Source of the DNA: Solwaraspora sp. WMMA2056
Lineage (GTDB): Bacteria; Actinomycetota; Actinomycetes; Mycobacteriales; Micromonosporaceae
Length of the DNA: 64,000 nt
Reading direction: 5' to 3'
Assembly (NCBI RefSeq): GCF_030345095.1
Contig: NZ_CP128360.1
Coordinates: forward strand, 3,596,001-3,660,000
Made by a program: the position numbers and the translations under genes. Positions 27,126-40,510 of the stretch are shown here, piece by piece. Numbering within the stretch: the stretch's first letter is position 1; every line of letters begins with the position of its first letter. The notes under the pieces are model-generated. The model was not told the origin of the DNA and did no database searches. It worked only from the letters and a program-made list of their open reading frames with translations.

Positions 27126-28358
27126 GTGACTCTCGCCGCAATCCCCAGCCCGGCCACGGCGGTCTGGCAGCTTGGTCCGATACCCATCCGGGCGTACGCG
27201 CTCTGCATCGTCGCCGGCATCGTCGTGGCCTGCGCGGTCACCGAGTACCGGCTCCGCCAGCGCGGGGCCCGACCCTGGGCGGTGCTGGACATCGCCATCT
27301 GGGCGGTGCCGGCCGGCATCATCGGCGCCCGGCTCTACCACGTCGTCAGCTCGCCGCAGGAGTACTTTGGCGCCGACGGCAACCCGATCGAGGCCCTCTA
27401 CATCTGGCAGGGCGGGCTCGGCATCTGGGGCGCGGTCGCCGGCGGCGCGGTGGGTGCGTGGCTCGCCGCCCGCCAGCTCGGTATCCCGCTGACCGTGGTG
27501 GCCGACGCGCTGGCGCCGGGGCTGCCGCTGGCCCAGGCGGTCGGGCGGGTCGGCAACTGGTTCAACAACGAGCTGTACGGCGGCCCGACCACGTTGCCGT
27601 GGGGGCTGCAGGTGCACCAGATGGACCGGGCCAACCCAGGCCAGGCGCTGCGGGATCCGGAGGGCAACCCGGTGCTGGAGCCGGGGCTGTACCACCCGAC
27701 GTTCCTGTACGAGGCGATCTGGAACGTCGGCGTCGCCGGCCTGGTGATCCTGGCCGAGCGCCGCTGGAAGCTCGGTGCCGGGCGGGCGTTCGCGGTGTAC
27801 GTGATGGGTTACACCGCCGGCCGGTTCTGGATCGAGATGATGCGCACCGACACCGCCAACGAGATTTTCGGGGTCCGGCTGAACGTGTGGACCTCGGTGC
27901 TGGTCTTCCTCGGCGCGCTGGCGTACCTGGTCCGGGTCCGTGGCCCGCAGCAGTTCCTGATCCCGCTGGACGCCGCCGGTGACCCGTTGCCGCCGCTACC
28001 CGCCGCCGGCGCGGCAGGTACGGCGGGTACGGCCGGCGGGTCGGCCGGGGCGGACACGCCCGGATCGGGCCGCTCCGGTGACTCCGCTGGCGCGGTGTCG
28101 CAGGTCGACGTCTCCGCCAAGCCGACGACCACCGAGGTCGTCGGCGGCTACCAGGTGGTCGACGAGGCGCAGTACGCCGAGTACCTGCGCACCGGCACCG
28201 CGCCGACCGGGGACGCGTCGGCACCGGCAGCGGAGCCGGCATCTGCGGATGAGCCGGCAGCGGAGCCGGCACCGGCGGATGCGTCTTCGGATGAACCGGC
28301 ACCGGCCGGGGAGACCGTGGCCGTCACGGAGAAGAAGCCGGACACGTCCGGGCGCTGA
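27126..28358 (+). CDS. lgt: Prolipoprotein diacylglyceryl transferase with long C-terminal tail
   Basis: 410 residues from GTG 27126. Lgt moves diacylglyceryl from phosphatidylglycerol to the lipobox Cys of lipoproteins in the membrane. Seven helices are visible, with the signature GRVGNWFNNELYGGPTTLPWG (about 140), GARLYHV and HPTFLYEAIWN. After about residue 285 comes a tail of some 120 residues rich in Ala, Pro, Glu and Ser with imprecise repeats of EPAPAD and EPASADEP; such extensions are common in actinobacterial Lgt but vary. It follows trpA in the standard order. Confidence 0.94.
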   Translation: MTLAAIPSPATAVWQLGPIPIRAYALCIVAGIVVACAVTEYRLRQRGARPWAVLDIAIWAVPAGIIGARLYHVVSSPQEYFGADGNPIEALYIWQGGLGIWGAVAGGAVGAWLAARQLGIPLTVVADALAPGLPLAQAVGRVGNWFNNELYGGPTTLPWGLQVHQMDRANPGQALRDPEGNPVLEPGLYHPTFLYEAIWNVGVAGLVILAERRWKLGAGRAFAVYVMGYTAGRFWIEMMRTDTANEIFGVRLNVWTSVLVFLGALAYLVRVRGPQQFLIPLDAAGDPLPPLPAAGAAGTAGTAGGSAGADTPGSGRSGDSAGAVSQVDVSAKPTTTEVVGGYQVVDEAQYAEYLRTGTAPTGDASAPAAEPASADEPAAEPAPADASSDEPAPAGETVAVTEKKPDTSGR

Positions 28359-28409
28359 CCGGGCCACCGCTTCAGGTGGCCTGACGATCGATCCGGGAAG
28401 GCGGGGCGG

Positions 28410-29609
28410 ATGCGTACTGCCGTCGTGGTGGGGGCCGGTGTCGGTGGGCTGGCGGTCGCGGGCGCGCTGGCCCGGACGGGGTGGCGGGTCACGCTCCTGG
28501 AGCGGCAGGACCGGATCCGGTCGGCCGGCACCGCCCTGGTGCTCTGGCCGAACGGGATCCGCGCGTTGCAGGCGCTCGGCCTCGGCGGTGGGCTCGACGC
28601 GATCGCCACCGGGTTGTCGTACCACGGTGTCCGCCGGCCCGACGGGCAGTGGCTGGTGCAGCCGCGTCCGCAGGCCGGTGAGCGGATCCCGGTGGTGGTG
28701 CATCAGGAGGATCTGCACGACGCGTTGATCGCCGGACTCGGCGAGCAGGTGGAGATCCGTACCGGGGTGGCGGTGCGCGGCCTGCGTCCGGCCTCGACGG
28801 ACCGGCCGGCGGTGACCACCGGCCGGGGCGTGGTCGAGGCCGACCTGGTGGTCGCGGCGGACGGCGCGCAGAGCACGCTGCGCCCGGCGCTGGCCCCGGC
28901 CAGTACGGTGATCAGCTCGGGGTGTGCCGCCTGGCGGGCGGTCGTCCCCTGGTACCGGGCTCCGCAGTTGCCGCCGGAGCGCATCTCGGGGGAGATCCTC
29001 GGTGCCGGGTACCGGTTCGTGTCGGCGTCGCTGGGCGAGCGGGGTTCGGCCGGCGGCTCCAGCCGGGGCGGCATCTACTGGGTGGCGACGGCGGCCGGCG
29101 CGTCCCGGCCGGAGCCGCCAGCGACCCAGTTGACGTTGCTGCGCCGCTGGTTCGCCGGTTGGCCGAGTCCGGTCGGGGAGCTGCTCGCCGCGACCGAACC
29201 GGCGGACCTGGTCCAGGCCGAGGTCCGTGAGTTGCGGCCACTGCCGCCCTCGTACGGGTTCCCGGCCGGTCCGGGCGGGGTGGTCCTGCTCGGCGACGCG
29301 GCGCACGCCATGTCGCACCACCTGGGCCAGGGCGCCTGCCTGGCGTTCGAGGACGCGGCGACGCTGTGCGCGGTGGTCCGCGACGCGGTGCCGGGCCCGC
29401 AGCTGACCGACGCGGTGGCCGCGTACAGCCGGCTGCGGCGGCCCCGGGCGGTGGCGATGGTGCGGCAGAGCCGGCGGATGGCGGCGGTGCTGCAGGCCCG
29501 GGGGCGATTGGCGTTGCGGGCCCGCGACGCCACGCTCGGCACGATCAGCCCTCGGCTGCTGGGCAACGTCGCGGCCACCGCCGACCGGTGGAGTCCACCA
29601 CCGTCCTGA
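28410..29609 (+). CDS. FAD-dependent aromatic-type monooxygenase
   Basis: 399 residues of the UbiH/PHBH flavoprotein class. FAD motifs: the N-terminal VVVGAGVGGLAVAGALARTG, the DLVVAADGAQSTLR (DG) motif and GVVLLGDAAHAMSHHLGQGACLAFEDA (GD motif). RIRSAGTALVLWPNGIRALQALGL resembles zeaxanthin epoxidase/3-hydroxybenzoate 6-hydroxylase-like members. It should use NAD(P)H and O2 to hydroxylate a substrate that cannot be named. A GGGAAGG ribosome site precedes ATG. It is 51 bp after lgt on the same strand. Confidence 0.88.
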   Translation: MRTAVVVGAGVGGLAVAGALARTGWRVTLLERQDRIRSAGTALVLWPNGIRALQALGLGGGLDAIATGLSYHGVRRPDGQWLVQPRPQAGERIPVVVHQEDLHDALIAGLGEQVEIRTGVAVRGLRPASTDRPAVTTGRGVVEADLVVAADGAQSTLRPALAPASTVISSGCAAWRAVVPWYRAPQLPPERISGEILGAGYRFVSASLGERGSAGGSSRGGIYWVATAAGASRPEPPATQLTLLRRWFAGWPSPVGELLAATEPADLVQAEVRELRPLPPSYGFPAGPGGVVLLGDAAHAMSHHLGQGACLAFEDAATLCAVVRDAVPGPQLTDAVAAYSRLRRPRAVAMVRQSRRMAAVLQARGRLALRARDATLGTISPRLLGNVAATADRWSPPPS

Positions 29610-29670
29610 CCGGTCCCCTCGGTCCCGACCGGTTGCTGTCGTTTCAGAGGTGGATGTCGGGTTGGCTGTT

Positions 29671-30717
29671 TCAGACGGTGGCTGTCGGGTTGGCGATGCA
29701 GGCGGTGCCGACGCGGCGGAACCCGAGCCGGTGGTAGAGCATCGCGACGTCGTCGCTGCCGGCGGCCAGGAAGACCAGTTCGACGCCGTCGGCGAGGGCC
29801 CGGCGGGCCAGGGCCACGGTGACGGCGGAGGCGAGGCCCTGCCGGCGTGCCGCCGGTAGGGTGCCGACCCCGACGATCTCGGCGACGTCGTCGACCCGGC
29901 TGACCGAGCCGACCGCGACCGGGTCGACCCGCCCCGGCAGGGTGGCCAGCGCGATCCGGAGGCGGCCGGAGCGAATCGCGTCGCCCTCGTGGCGGACCAC
30001 CGCCGCCGGCAACAGGGCGGTGGCCGGTGTAGCCGGGCCGGCAGCCGGGCCGGCCTGCGCGGCCTGACCGGTTTGGGAAGTCGATGCGGGTGTGGCGCCG
30101 GACGCGGCGTCCGCTCCGGCGGTAGCGGGCGCGACGGCCGTCGCGCCGGTTGTCGACCACTGCGTACCCGATGCCCGATCACCACTGTCGACAGTGGGAA
30201 ATGTCACTGTAACAATCTCGGGTGCATCCGTGCCGGTGGTCGGCAGCGGTCCGTCGGCGGCCGAGACGGGGTTGAAGGCGGCCTGGGTGACCGCGAACCA
30301 GGTGGCCAGATCGGTCTCGAAACTGGGCGAATCCGGGTCGAGCAGCCGTACGGCGGGCGGGTCTGCGGGGGTGTCGGCGGGCAGGGCCGCCGGGTCGAGC
30401 ACCATCAGCGGGGCCTGGTGGACCCCCAGGCCGGCGGCGCGGGCCACGGCGAGCAGGTCGGGCCGGATCTCGTGGATCCATTCGAAGGACTCGGGAAGCC
30501 CCAGTTCGCGCTGTCGAGCGCGTACGGTGGTGATGTCGGCGGCGGCCGGCGGGGTGGCGACGCCCAGGCGCGGGCGGGCGTAGAACGGCCATCCGGCTTC
30601 CTCCAGCCGGACGAAAAGTACATAATTGCCCAGCTCTTCGGGGCGGGCGGCGGCACGCGGTACGGCATCGCAGAACCGGTCCAGCCGATCGAGGAGTCGG
30701 TCTTCCTGGTTGGCCAC
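29671..30717 (-). CDS. GNAT-family N-acetyltransferase with extra N-terminal domain
   Basis: 348 residues. The C-terminal GNAT domain has the acetyl-CoA loop VGTLPAARRQGLASAVTVALARRAL and the end LYHRLGFRRVGTA. The N-terminal about 150 residues (LDRLDRFCDAVPRAAARPEEL, YVLFVRLEEAGWPFYARPRLG) form a separate conserved domain found in a family of actinobacterial acetyltransferases, joined through an Ala/Gly/Thr-rich insert of about 60 residues that looks disordered. Substrate unknown. GTG start with AAGG upstream. Confidence 0.83.
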   Translation of the reverse strand: MANQEDRLLDRLDRFCDAVPRAAARPEELGNYVLFVRLEEAGWPFYARPRLGVATPPAAADITTVRARQRELGLPESFEWIHEIRPDLLAVARAAGLGVHQAPLMVLDPAALPADTPADPPAVRLLDPDSPSFETDLATWFAVTQAAFNPVSAADGPLPTTGTDAPEIVTVTFPTVDSGDRASGTQWSTTGATAVAPATAGADAASGATPASTSQTGQAAQAGPAAGPATPATALLPAAVVRHEGDAIRSGRLRIALATLPGRVDPVAVGSVSRVDDVAEIVGVGTLPAARRQGLASAVTVALARRALADGVELVFLAAGSDDVAMLYHRLGFRRVGTACIANPTATV

Positions 30718-30728
30718 CTTGTGAGACT

Positions 30729-30752
30729 ACACGTCCCATACTGTGGACGTGT
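30729..30752. promoter_or_regulatory. Inverted repeat ACACGTCC-N8-GGACGTGT
   Basis: Perfect 8-bp arms, 12-35 nt upstream of the GNAT gene start, in its probable promoter. Size and position fit a dimeric repressor site; no regulator is adjacent. Confidence 0.4.
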
Positions 30753-30862
30753 GATCAATTCGCACTGGTGATGTCCGGTGGCCCCTCACGTAGACTCAAT
30801 AAACTCTCCAGGGCCGACGTCGTCCCGAATCTGTTCATGCGCGAGTGACGACAGGAGGCCCG

Positions 30863-35489
<4,627 letters not shown>

Positions 35490-35497
<8 letters not shown>

Positions 35498-36974
35498 CCC
35501 GACCGGATTCCTGCGGTTCGACCGGCGGCTGCCGCAGCGCCGCCCCGTACCGGTGCGGATCTCCGACTGGCGGGAGGTCTACCCGCCGGCCACCGACGAG
35601 CTGATCCGCGAGCAGGCGACCCGCTGCATGGACTGCGGGATCCCGTTCTGCCACGACGGCTGCCCGCTGGGCAACCGGATCCCGGACTGGAACGACCTGG
35701 TCCGCACCGGCGGCTGGGCGGCGGCGATCGAGTCGCTGCACGCCACCAACAACTTCCCGGAGTTCACCGGCCGGCTCTGCCCAGCACCGTGTGAGGCGGC
35801 CTGCGTACTGGGCATCGGCGGCGGGGCACCGGTGACCATCAAGCAGGTCGAGGTGGAGATCATCAACCGGGCGGTCGACGCCGGACTGATCACTCCGCAG
35901 GAGGTGCCGGCGCCGTCGGGCAGGCGGGTCGCCGTGGTCGGCTCCGGTCCGGCCGGGCTCGCCGCCGCGCAGCAGTTGGCGCGGGCCGGGCACGCGGTGA
36001 CCGTCTTCGAACGCGACGACGCGATCGGTGGGCTGCTGCGCTACGGCATCCCCGACTTCAAGCTGGAGAAGCAGCACATCGACCTGCGCATGGCCCAGTT
36101 GGCGGCCGAGGGGGTGCAGTTCCGTACCGGGGTGAACATCGGGGTCGACGTCACCGCCGCACAGCTGCGGGCCGACCACGACGCGGTGCTGCTGGCCTGT
36201 GGCGCGCTCGCCGGCCGGGACACCCCGGCGACGCCGGGCCGGGCGCTGCGCGGGGTGCACCTGGCGATGGAGCATCTGGTCGAGTCGAACCGGGTGGTGG
36301 CCGCCGGGGCGGGGCAGCCGGCGGTCGACGCTGCCGGCAAGCATGTGGTGATCATCGGCGGCGGGGACACCGCCGCCGACTGTCTCGGGGTGGCGCACCG
36401 CCAGGGCGCGGCCGGTGTGTACCAGCTGGACCTGTACCCGGAGCCGCCGAGCGCCCGTGACGAGGCCCGGGACCCGTGGCCGACCTGGCCGTGGGTGCTG
36501 CGCGAGTACCCGGCGCACGAGGAGGGCGGCGAGCGGGTGTTCGCCGTCGCCGTGCAGGAGTTCGTCGACGACGGCACCGGCGCGGTGAAGGCGGTGCGGA
36601 TCGCCGAGGTGACGGTGACGAAGGTCGACGGCGAGCGGATCCTGACGGTGGTCCCGGGATCGGAGCGGGAGCTGCCGGCGGACCTGGTGCTGCTGGCGAT
36701 CGGCTTCGAGGGCACCGAACCCCAGCCGCTGTTGGAGCAGCTGCGGCTGGTCCGCAACCGGCGCGGTGCGGTCGACTCCGACGGGCAGTGGCAGACCGCA
36801 ACGAAGGGCGTGTTCGTCGCCGGGGACATGCACCGGGGCGCGTCGCTGATCGTGTGGGCGATCGCCGAGGGGCGGGCGGCGGCGGCCGCGATCCACTCCT
36901 ACCTCGGCGGGGTGGGGGACCTCCCCGCCCCGGTGACCCCCACCATGCAGCCCCTCGCGACCACTCCCCGCTGA
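35490..36974 (+). CDS. gltD: Glutamate synthase small subunit
   Basis: 494 residues from GTG 35490, preceded by GGAGG inside gltB. It takes electrons from NAD(P)H through FAD and two 4Fe-4S clusters to GltB. Cluster motifs [16 protein letters not shown] and CPAPCEAAC are near the N-terminus; the FAD motif is [16 protein letters not shown], the nucleotide motif [14 protein letters not shown], and the end has [23 protein letters not shown]. Coupled to gltB by overlap. Confidence 0.95.
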
Positions 36975-37014
36975 CCGCCTGACTCCGCGACGCCAACTCC
37001 GCGACGCCTGACTC

Positions 37015-37082
37015 CGCGACGATCTTGCACTTATCGAGAAGATTTCTCCGATTTGTCTATCGATAAGTGCAAGATCGTCGCG
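37015..37082. repeat. Large inverted repeat after gltD (terminator or MITE-like)
   Basis: Perfect 23-bp arms, each containing GATCTTGCACTTATCGA or its complement, surround a 22-nt AT-rich loop. It is far longer than a normal terminator stem and unlike the neighbouring sequence in composition. Just upstream CTCCGCGACG occurs three times (36983-37019). The form suggests a mobile palindromic element that also serves as terminator; only one copy is visible. Confidence 0.7.
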
Positions 37083-37232
37083 ATCATGGGGGTGGAATCG
37101 CGATCATGGTGAGGTGAGGGCTCTTCCGGGAATGCAGATGTTTCGATAGCATTACCGGCTAGTAACAACAGTTGCTCCCCATGGCCACGCGCGCGGCCCC
37201 AAGGATCCCCCCGTCCTTCGTGAGGTCCGTCC

Positions 37233-38036
37233 ATGACCCTTCGCCCCCTGGCCCGCGCCGCGCTCGCGCTGGCCGTCACCCTCGGTGCCGTCGGCGCCGG
37301 CACCCTCGCGGCCGGTGTACCCGCCCATGCCGCCCCCGCCGTGCACTACGCCGCCCTCGGCGACTCGTTCTCCTCCGGCGTCGGCGCCGCCCCCTACGAG
37401 ACGACCTGCCTACGCAGCAACCGGTCGTACGCCCCACTGTGGGCGGCGGCCAACTCGCCGGCAAGTTTCCGCTTCGTCGCCTGCGGCGGCGCTGTCACCG
37501 CCGACGTGCTCGACAACCAACTGTCCGTACTGGATGCCAACACCACGATGGTCACCATCACCATCGGCGGCAACGACGCCGGGTTCGCCGATGTCGTGCT
37601 CAACTGCCGGCTCGGCAGCGAATCGTCCTGCGCCAGCGCCGTCAACCGGGCCCGCCAGTTCGCCACCAGCCAGCTGCCCGGCCGGCTCGACGCCACCTAC
37701 GCCGCGATCAGACAGCGGGCCCCGAACGCCGAGCTGATCGTGCTCGGCTACCCGCGACTGTTCGAGGAGGTCCGCAACTGCGGGCTGTTCGCCGTCAGCC
37801 TGACCAAGCGCACCATCATCAACGACGCCGCCGACCTGCTCGCCGAGGTCACCGCCGACCGGGCCGCCGCCGCCGGTGCGACCTTCGTGGACACCCGGAG
37901 CCAGTTCGCCGGGCACGGGGTCTGCGGTGCCACCCCGTGGATCAACGATTTCTCCGCGCTGATCGCCGCGTACCACCCGAACGCCGCCGGCTACCGCGAC
38001 GGCTATCTGGCCGCGCTCAACTCGGTCACCGGCTGA
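37233..38036 (+). CDS. Secreted SGNH/GDSL esterase or lipase
   Basis: 267 residues. A signal peptide (ARAALALAVTLGAVGAGTLAAG, cut after AHA) precedes an SGNH hydrolase: block I ALGDSFSSGVGA (catalytic Ser), block III TIGGNDAGF (oxyanion Gly and Asn) and block V AAYHPNAAGYRDGY (His). Cys pairs are arranged as in the Streptomyces rimosus and scabies extracellular esterases (TTCLRSNRSY, VACGG, NCRLGSESSCA). Likely an extracellular esterase of broad substrate range. GAGG ribosome site. Confidence 0.9.
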   Translation: MTLRPLARAALALAVTLGAVGAGTLAAGVPAHAAPAVHYAALGDSFSSGVGAAPYETTCLRSNRSYAPLWAAANSPASFRFVACGGAVTADVLDNQLSVLDANTTMVTITIGGNDAGFADVVLNCRLGSESSCASAVNRARQFATSQLPGRLDATYAAIRQRAPNAELIVLGYPRLFEEVRNCGLFAVSLTKRTIINDAADLLAEVTADRAAAAGATFVDTRSQFAGHGVCGATPWINDFSALIAAYHPNAAGYRDGYLAALNSVTG

Positions 38037-38059
38037 CGGTACTGCTCGTACCTGGCGGT

Positions 38060-38088
38060 CCGGTCCCCGACCGCACCACGGGGACCGG
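38060..38088. terminator. Hairpin after the SGNH esterase gene
   Basis: CCGGTCCCC pairs with GGGGACCGG across an 11-nt loop, starting 24 nt after the stop and before the convergent channel-like gene. Confidence 0.65.
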
Positions 38089-38128
38089 CCCGCCGCAACT
38101 GGCGACCGGCGTCAGTCGCGCGATCAGG

Positions 38129-38872
38129 TCAGCCGGCACCGGCACCGGCACCGGCACCGTCCCGGTCGTCGTTGTCGCCGCCGTCGGAGGTCGGCCGGTT
38201 GCTGAGGAAGTAGGCACCGAGCGCGCCGGCCAGGGTGCCGAAGACGACGACCGAGTACGCGGCCAGAATGAGCTCCAGAACCTGGGCGAACGGGTCCCGC
38301 GCGGCCATCCGCTGACCGGTGATCGTGGTGAGCGTGACGTCGTGCAGCGCCTGCGCGTAGCTCGGGTAGGAGCCGGCGACGACGAGCAGTTGGCCGGCGG
38401 CGAGGATGAGGCTCACCGTCACCGCGACGAGCCAGGCGAGCCGGTCGGTGAGCAACCGGCCGGCGGAGCGCGAGCCCCGTACGGCGGCGGTGATCGCAGC
38501 GCCGGCGCGGGCCGTCCGCAGCGCCAGCGCCACCCGGGCGAACCGCAGCACGGGTACGGCGAGGAAGAGCAGCTGCCACCAGTTGCGTCGCCAGAACCGG
38601 CCGGGGTGGTGCCGGCCCAACCAGGCACGGAGCGCGAACTCGGCGACGAAGACCACCCACAGCACCCAGCTGGCGACGCCCAGCACGACGGCCGTCGGTG
38701 GGTGGGTGGTGACGAACTGCCCGATCACCAGGAGCAGGAACAGTACGCCGAGGACGCCGAGCGGCTTGTCGAGCCGGTCGGCGAACCGGCGCAACTTCTC
38801 GTCGCGGTCCGAATCCCCGCGGGCACCGTGTCCGGTCTCCTGGTCGTCGGTGCCGTCGTCGTCAGGTCGCAT
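38129..38872 (-). CDS. Ion-channel-superfamily membrane protein lacking the K+ filter
   Basis: 247 residues from ATG 38872 (an extended reading to 38926 is possible). The layout is that of a voltage-gated-type (VIC) channel: helices at about 40-60 and 70-95, an arginine-rich S4-like segment (PVLRFARVALALRTARAG), then S5, a pore region and S6 (LILAAYSVVVFGTLAGALGAYFLSN). The pore helix reads LHDVTLTTITGQ where potassium channels have TTVGYGD, so the selectivity filter is missing. The C-terminus ends in Gly-Ala repeats encoded by a GGCACC microsatellite. It may conduct something else or be non-conducting. Confidence 0.8.
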   Translation of the reverse strand: MRPDDDGTDDQETGHGARGDSDRDEKLRRFADRLDKPLGVLGVLFLLLVIGQFVTTHPPTAVVLGVASWVLWVVFVAEFALRAWLGRHHPGRFWRRNWWQLLFLAVPVLRFARVALALRTARAGAAITAAVRGSRSAGRLLTDRLAWLVAVTVSLILAAGQLLVVAGSYPSYAQALHDVTLTTITGQRMAARDPFAQVLELILAAYSVVVFGTLAGALGAYFLSNRPTSDGGDNDDRDGAGAGAGAG

Positions 38873-39104
38873 CGATCGCACTTTCGACGGTTGTCGGGAC
38901 ACTCCTATCACGGATACTAGGAGCACTTCGGGATCAGCGCGGCGCTACCGTCCACTCGGGGAATCGACCACGCTGGACCGGCATCCCGTCGACTCTGCGG
39001 CTATCAGCGCAGGTCAATGCATGTTGTGTATCGATCTTGTCGTCGATAAGATCGTTGCCGGGATCTGTGGTGCGGGCCGATGCCTGGCTGGGTGTCTGCT
39101 CAGT

Positions 39105-39120
39105 GAGGAGTGCCGTCTTG
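39105..39120 (+). promoter_or_regulatory. Ribosome site that selects a TTG start
   Basis: GAGGAG (39105-39110) lies 7 nt before TTG 39118. This start puts the signal peptide of the trypsin-like protease exactly at the N-terminus, whereas upstream ATG/GTG codons would bury it. Confidence 0.7.
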
Positions 39121-39801
39121 CGTATCCGTAATCTCCTGGCAGTGGTCGCGTCGGCACTCGTCGGTGCTGCCCTGACTCCATCGACAGCCGCCGCCGCACC
39201 GCAGCAGATCATCGGCGGCGACACGGTCTCGTCGGCACCCTGGGCGGCCGCTGTCTACAGCGACGGCTCGTTCAGATGCTCCGGCTCGATCATCGCTTCC
39301 CGCTGGGTGCTCACTGCCGAGCACTGCATCGGCGGCTCGATGTCGGTTCGGGTCGGCAGTGTCCATCACGCCACCGGCGGCCAGGTGAGCGCGGTCAGCG
39401 CGACCTACTCGCAAGACGGATACCTGTACGACATCGGGCTGCTGTATCTCAGCACACCGATCAGCACCACGTACGTCACGCTCGCCACCAGCGATCCGCC
39501 AGTCGGCTCGACGAACACCATCTACGGCTGGGGCCGCTCGTGCCTGAATTGCGACCTGTCGGCACAGCTGAAGACGGCCTCGGTGCAGGTCGTCTCGGTG
39601 CGGGGCCGGGACGCGTACGAAGGACCGGCAATCCGTAGCTCCCCGGCGACCGGAATCGCCTGGCAGGGCGACTCGGGTGGTCCGCAGTTCTACGCCGGAC
39701 AACAGGTCGGTGTCTGTTCGAACTCCAACGGATCGACCTCGCAGAACTATGCCTCGATCGCCGCCAGCCGAGCTTGGATCGCAGCGGTCGCCGGCGTCTG
39801 A
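39118..39801 (+). CDS. Secreted trypsin-like (S1) serine protease
   Basis: 227 residues from TTG 39118. Signal peptide RIRNLLAVVASALVGAAL, cut near AAAA; mature chain starts about IIGGDTVSSAPWAAAVY, an S1A-like N-terminus (normally IVGG). Triad: His in LTAEHCIGG (Glu before His where most trypsins have Ala), Asp in YLYDIGLLYL, Ser in WQGDSGGPQFY. Cys pairs around His and in SCLNCDL fit S1 disulfides. The short propeptide suggests activation by another protease. An inverted repeat CGATCTT-N9-AAGATCG lies upstream in the promoter region. Confidence 0.87.
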   Translation: MRIRNLLAVVASALVGAALTPSTAAAAPQQIIGGDTVSSAPWAAAVYSDGSFRCSGSIIASRWVLTAEHCIGGSMSVRVGSVHHATGGQVSAVSATYSQDGYLYDIGLLYLSTPISTTYVTLATSDPPVGSTNTIYGWGRSCLNCDLSAQLKTASVQVVSVRGRDAYEGPAIRSSPATGIAWQGDSGGPQFYAGQQVGVCSNSNGSTSQNYASIAASRAWIAAVAGV

Positions 39802-39901
39802 CCCACACTGTGCCGATCGCCACCGTGGTAGTGGTCCGGTCCCCGCAGCACGAGGACCGGACCACTACGGGGTCCGCCGTCGACGACGAGACCCTGCGGG
39901 G

Positions 39902-40501
39902 TCAGGAGCCGGGTATCGTCCCTGGTGCTTCCGACGGATCGGGCGGAAGCATGGTCCTGGCCTTGTCCGCCAGGTCACTCAGGAATTCGTCCGCCGGTAC
40001 CACCCGGTCTTCCTTCCCGACCGGCGACGGTTCCAGCGGAATGATCAGATCCCGTCGGGGCAGATGCAGCCACAGCGCCATAACGTACAGGGCGGGGACC
40101 CGTAGCAGGCGTAGCTCGTAGCGGCCGGTCTTGAGCGTGGCCAGTTTGAGTACGCCCTTCAGCGCCTTGTTGGTCGACGCGACGAACGGTCCCTCGGTGA
40201 ACTGTGACATCTGTTCGGTGCCGTCCGGCGTGGAAGCGGTCTCGGCGCTGGCGATGGGTTGTCCGGCTTCCTCGATCAGGTAACGCCAGCCCACCGGTTG
40301 CGCGCTGTCCAACCCGTTACCGGCGATGATGTCGTCGAGCCCCAGCACGTAGACCTGGTGCGGCGTCGACAATTCGAGCTGATCTTTCCGGGCGTTGCGT
40401 AGAGCCTTGGTCGAGAACTTGGAGGCGTCCGCGAAAGTGCGCATCCTCGACCGGATTCGGTCGCGTACGCCGCTCGGCGGATCCGGCATTTCGAGTGGCA
40501 T
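39902..40501 (-). CDS. Hypothetical partner of the papain-like protease
   Basis: 199 residues, AGGAGATCGAC before the ATG. No signal peptide or membrane helix. The N-terminal 35 residues are basic (VRDRIRSRMRTFADASKF, ALRNARKDQ); the middle has strands (HQVYVLGLDDIIAG, GWRYLIEEAGQPIASAE) and the motif VPALYVMALWLHLPRRDLIIPLEP looks the most conserved. It lies 9 bp downstream of the papain-like protease on the same strand, so they are co-expressed; it could be an inhibitor, chaperone or second subunit. I recognise no named family. Confidence 0.7.
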   Translation of the reverse strand: MPLEMPDPPSGVRDRIRSRMRTFADASKFSTKALRNARKDQLELSTPHQVYVLGLDDIIAGNGLDSAQPVGWRYLIEEAGQPIASAETASTPDGTEQMSQFTEGPFVASTNKALKGVLKLATLKTGRYELRLLRVPALYVMALWLHLPRRDLIIPLEPSPVGKEDRVVPADEFLSDLADKARTMLPPDPSEAPGTIPGS

Positions 40502-40510
40502 GTCGATCTC

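Noticed and set aside
27116-27982. 288-codon frame overlapping lgt and starting near the GTG
   Set aside because: Arg/Gly-rich, out of phase with all Lgt motifs.
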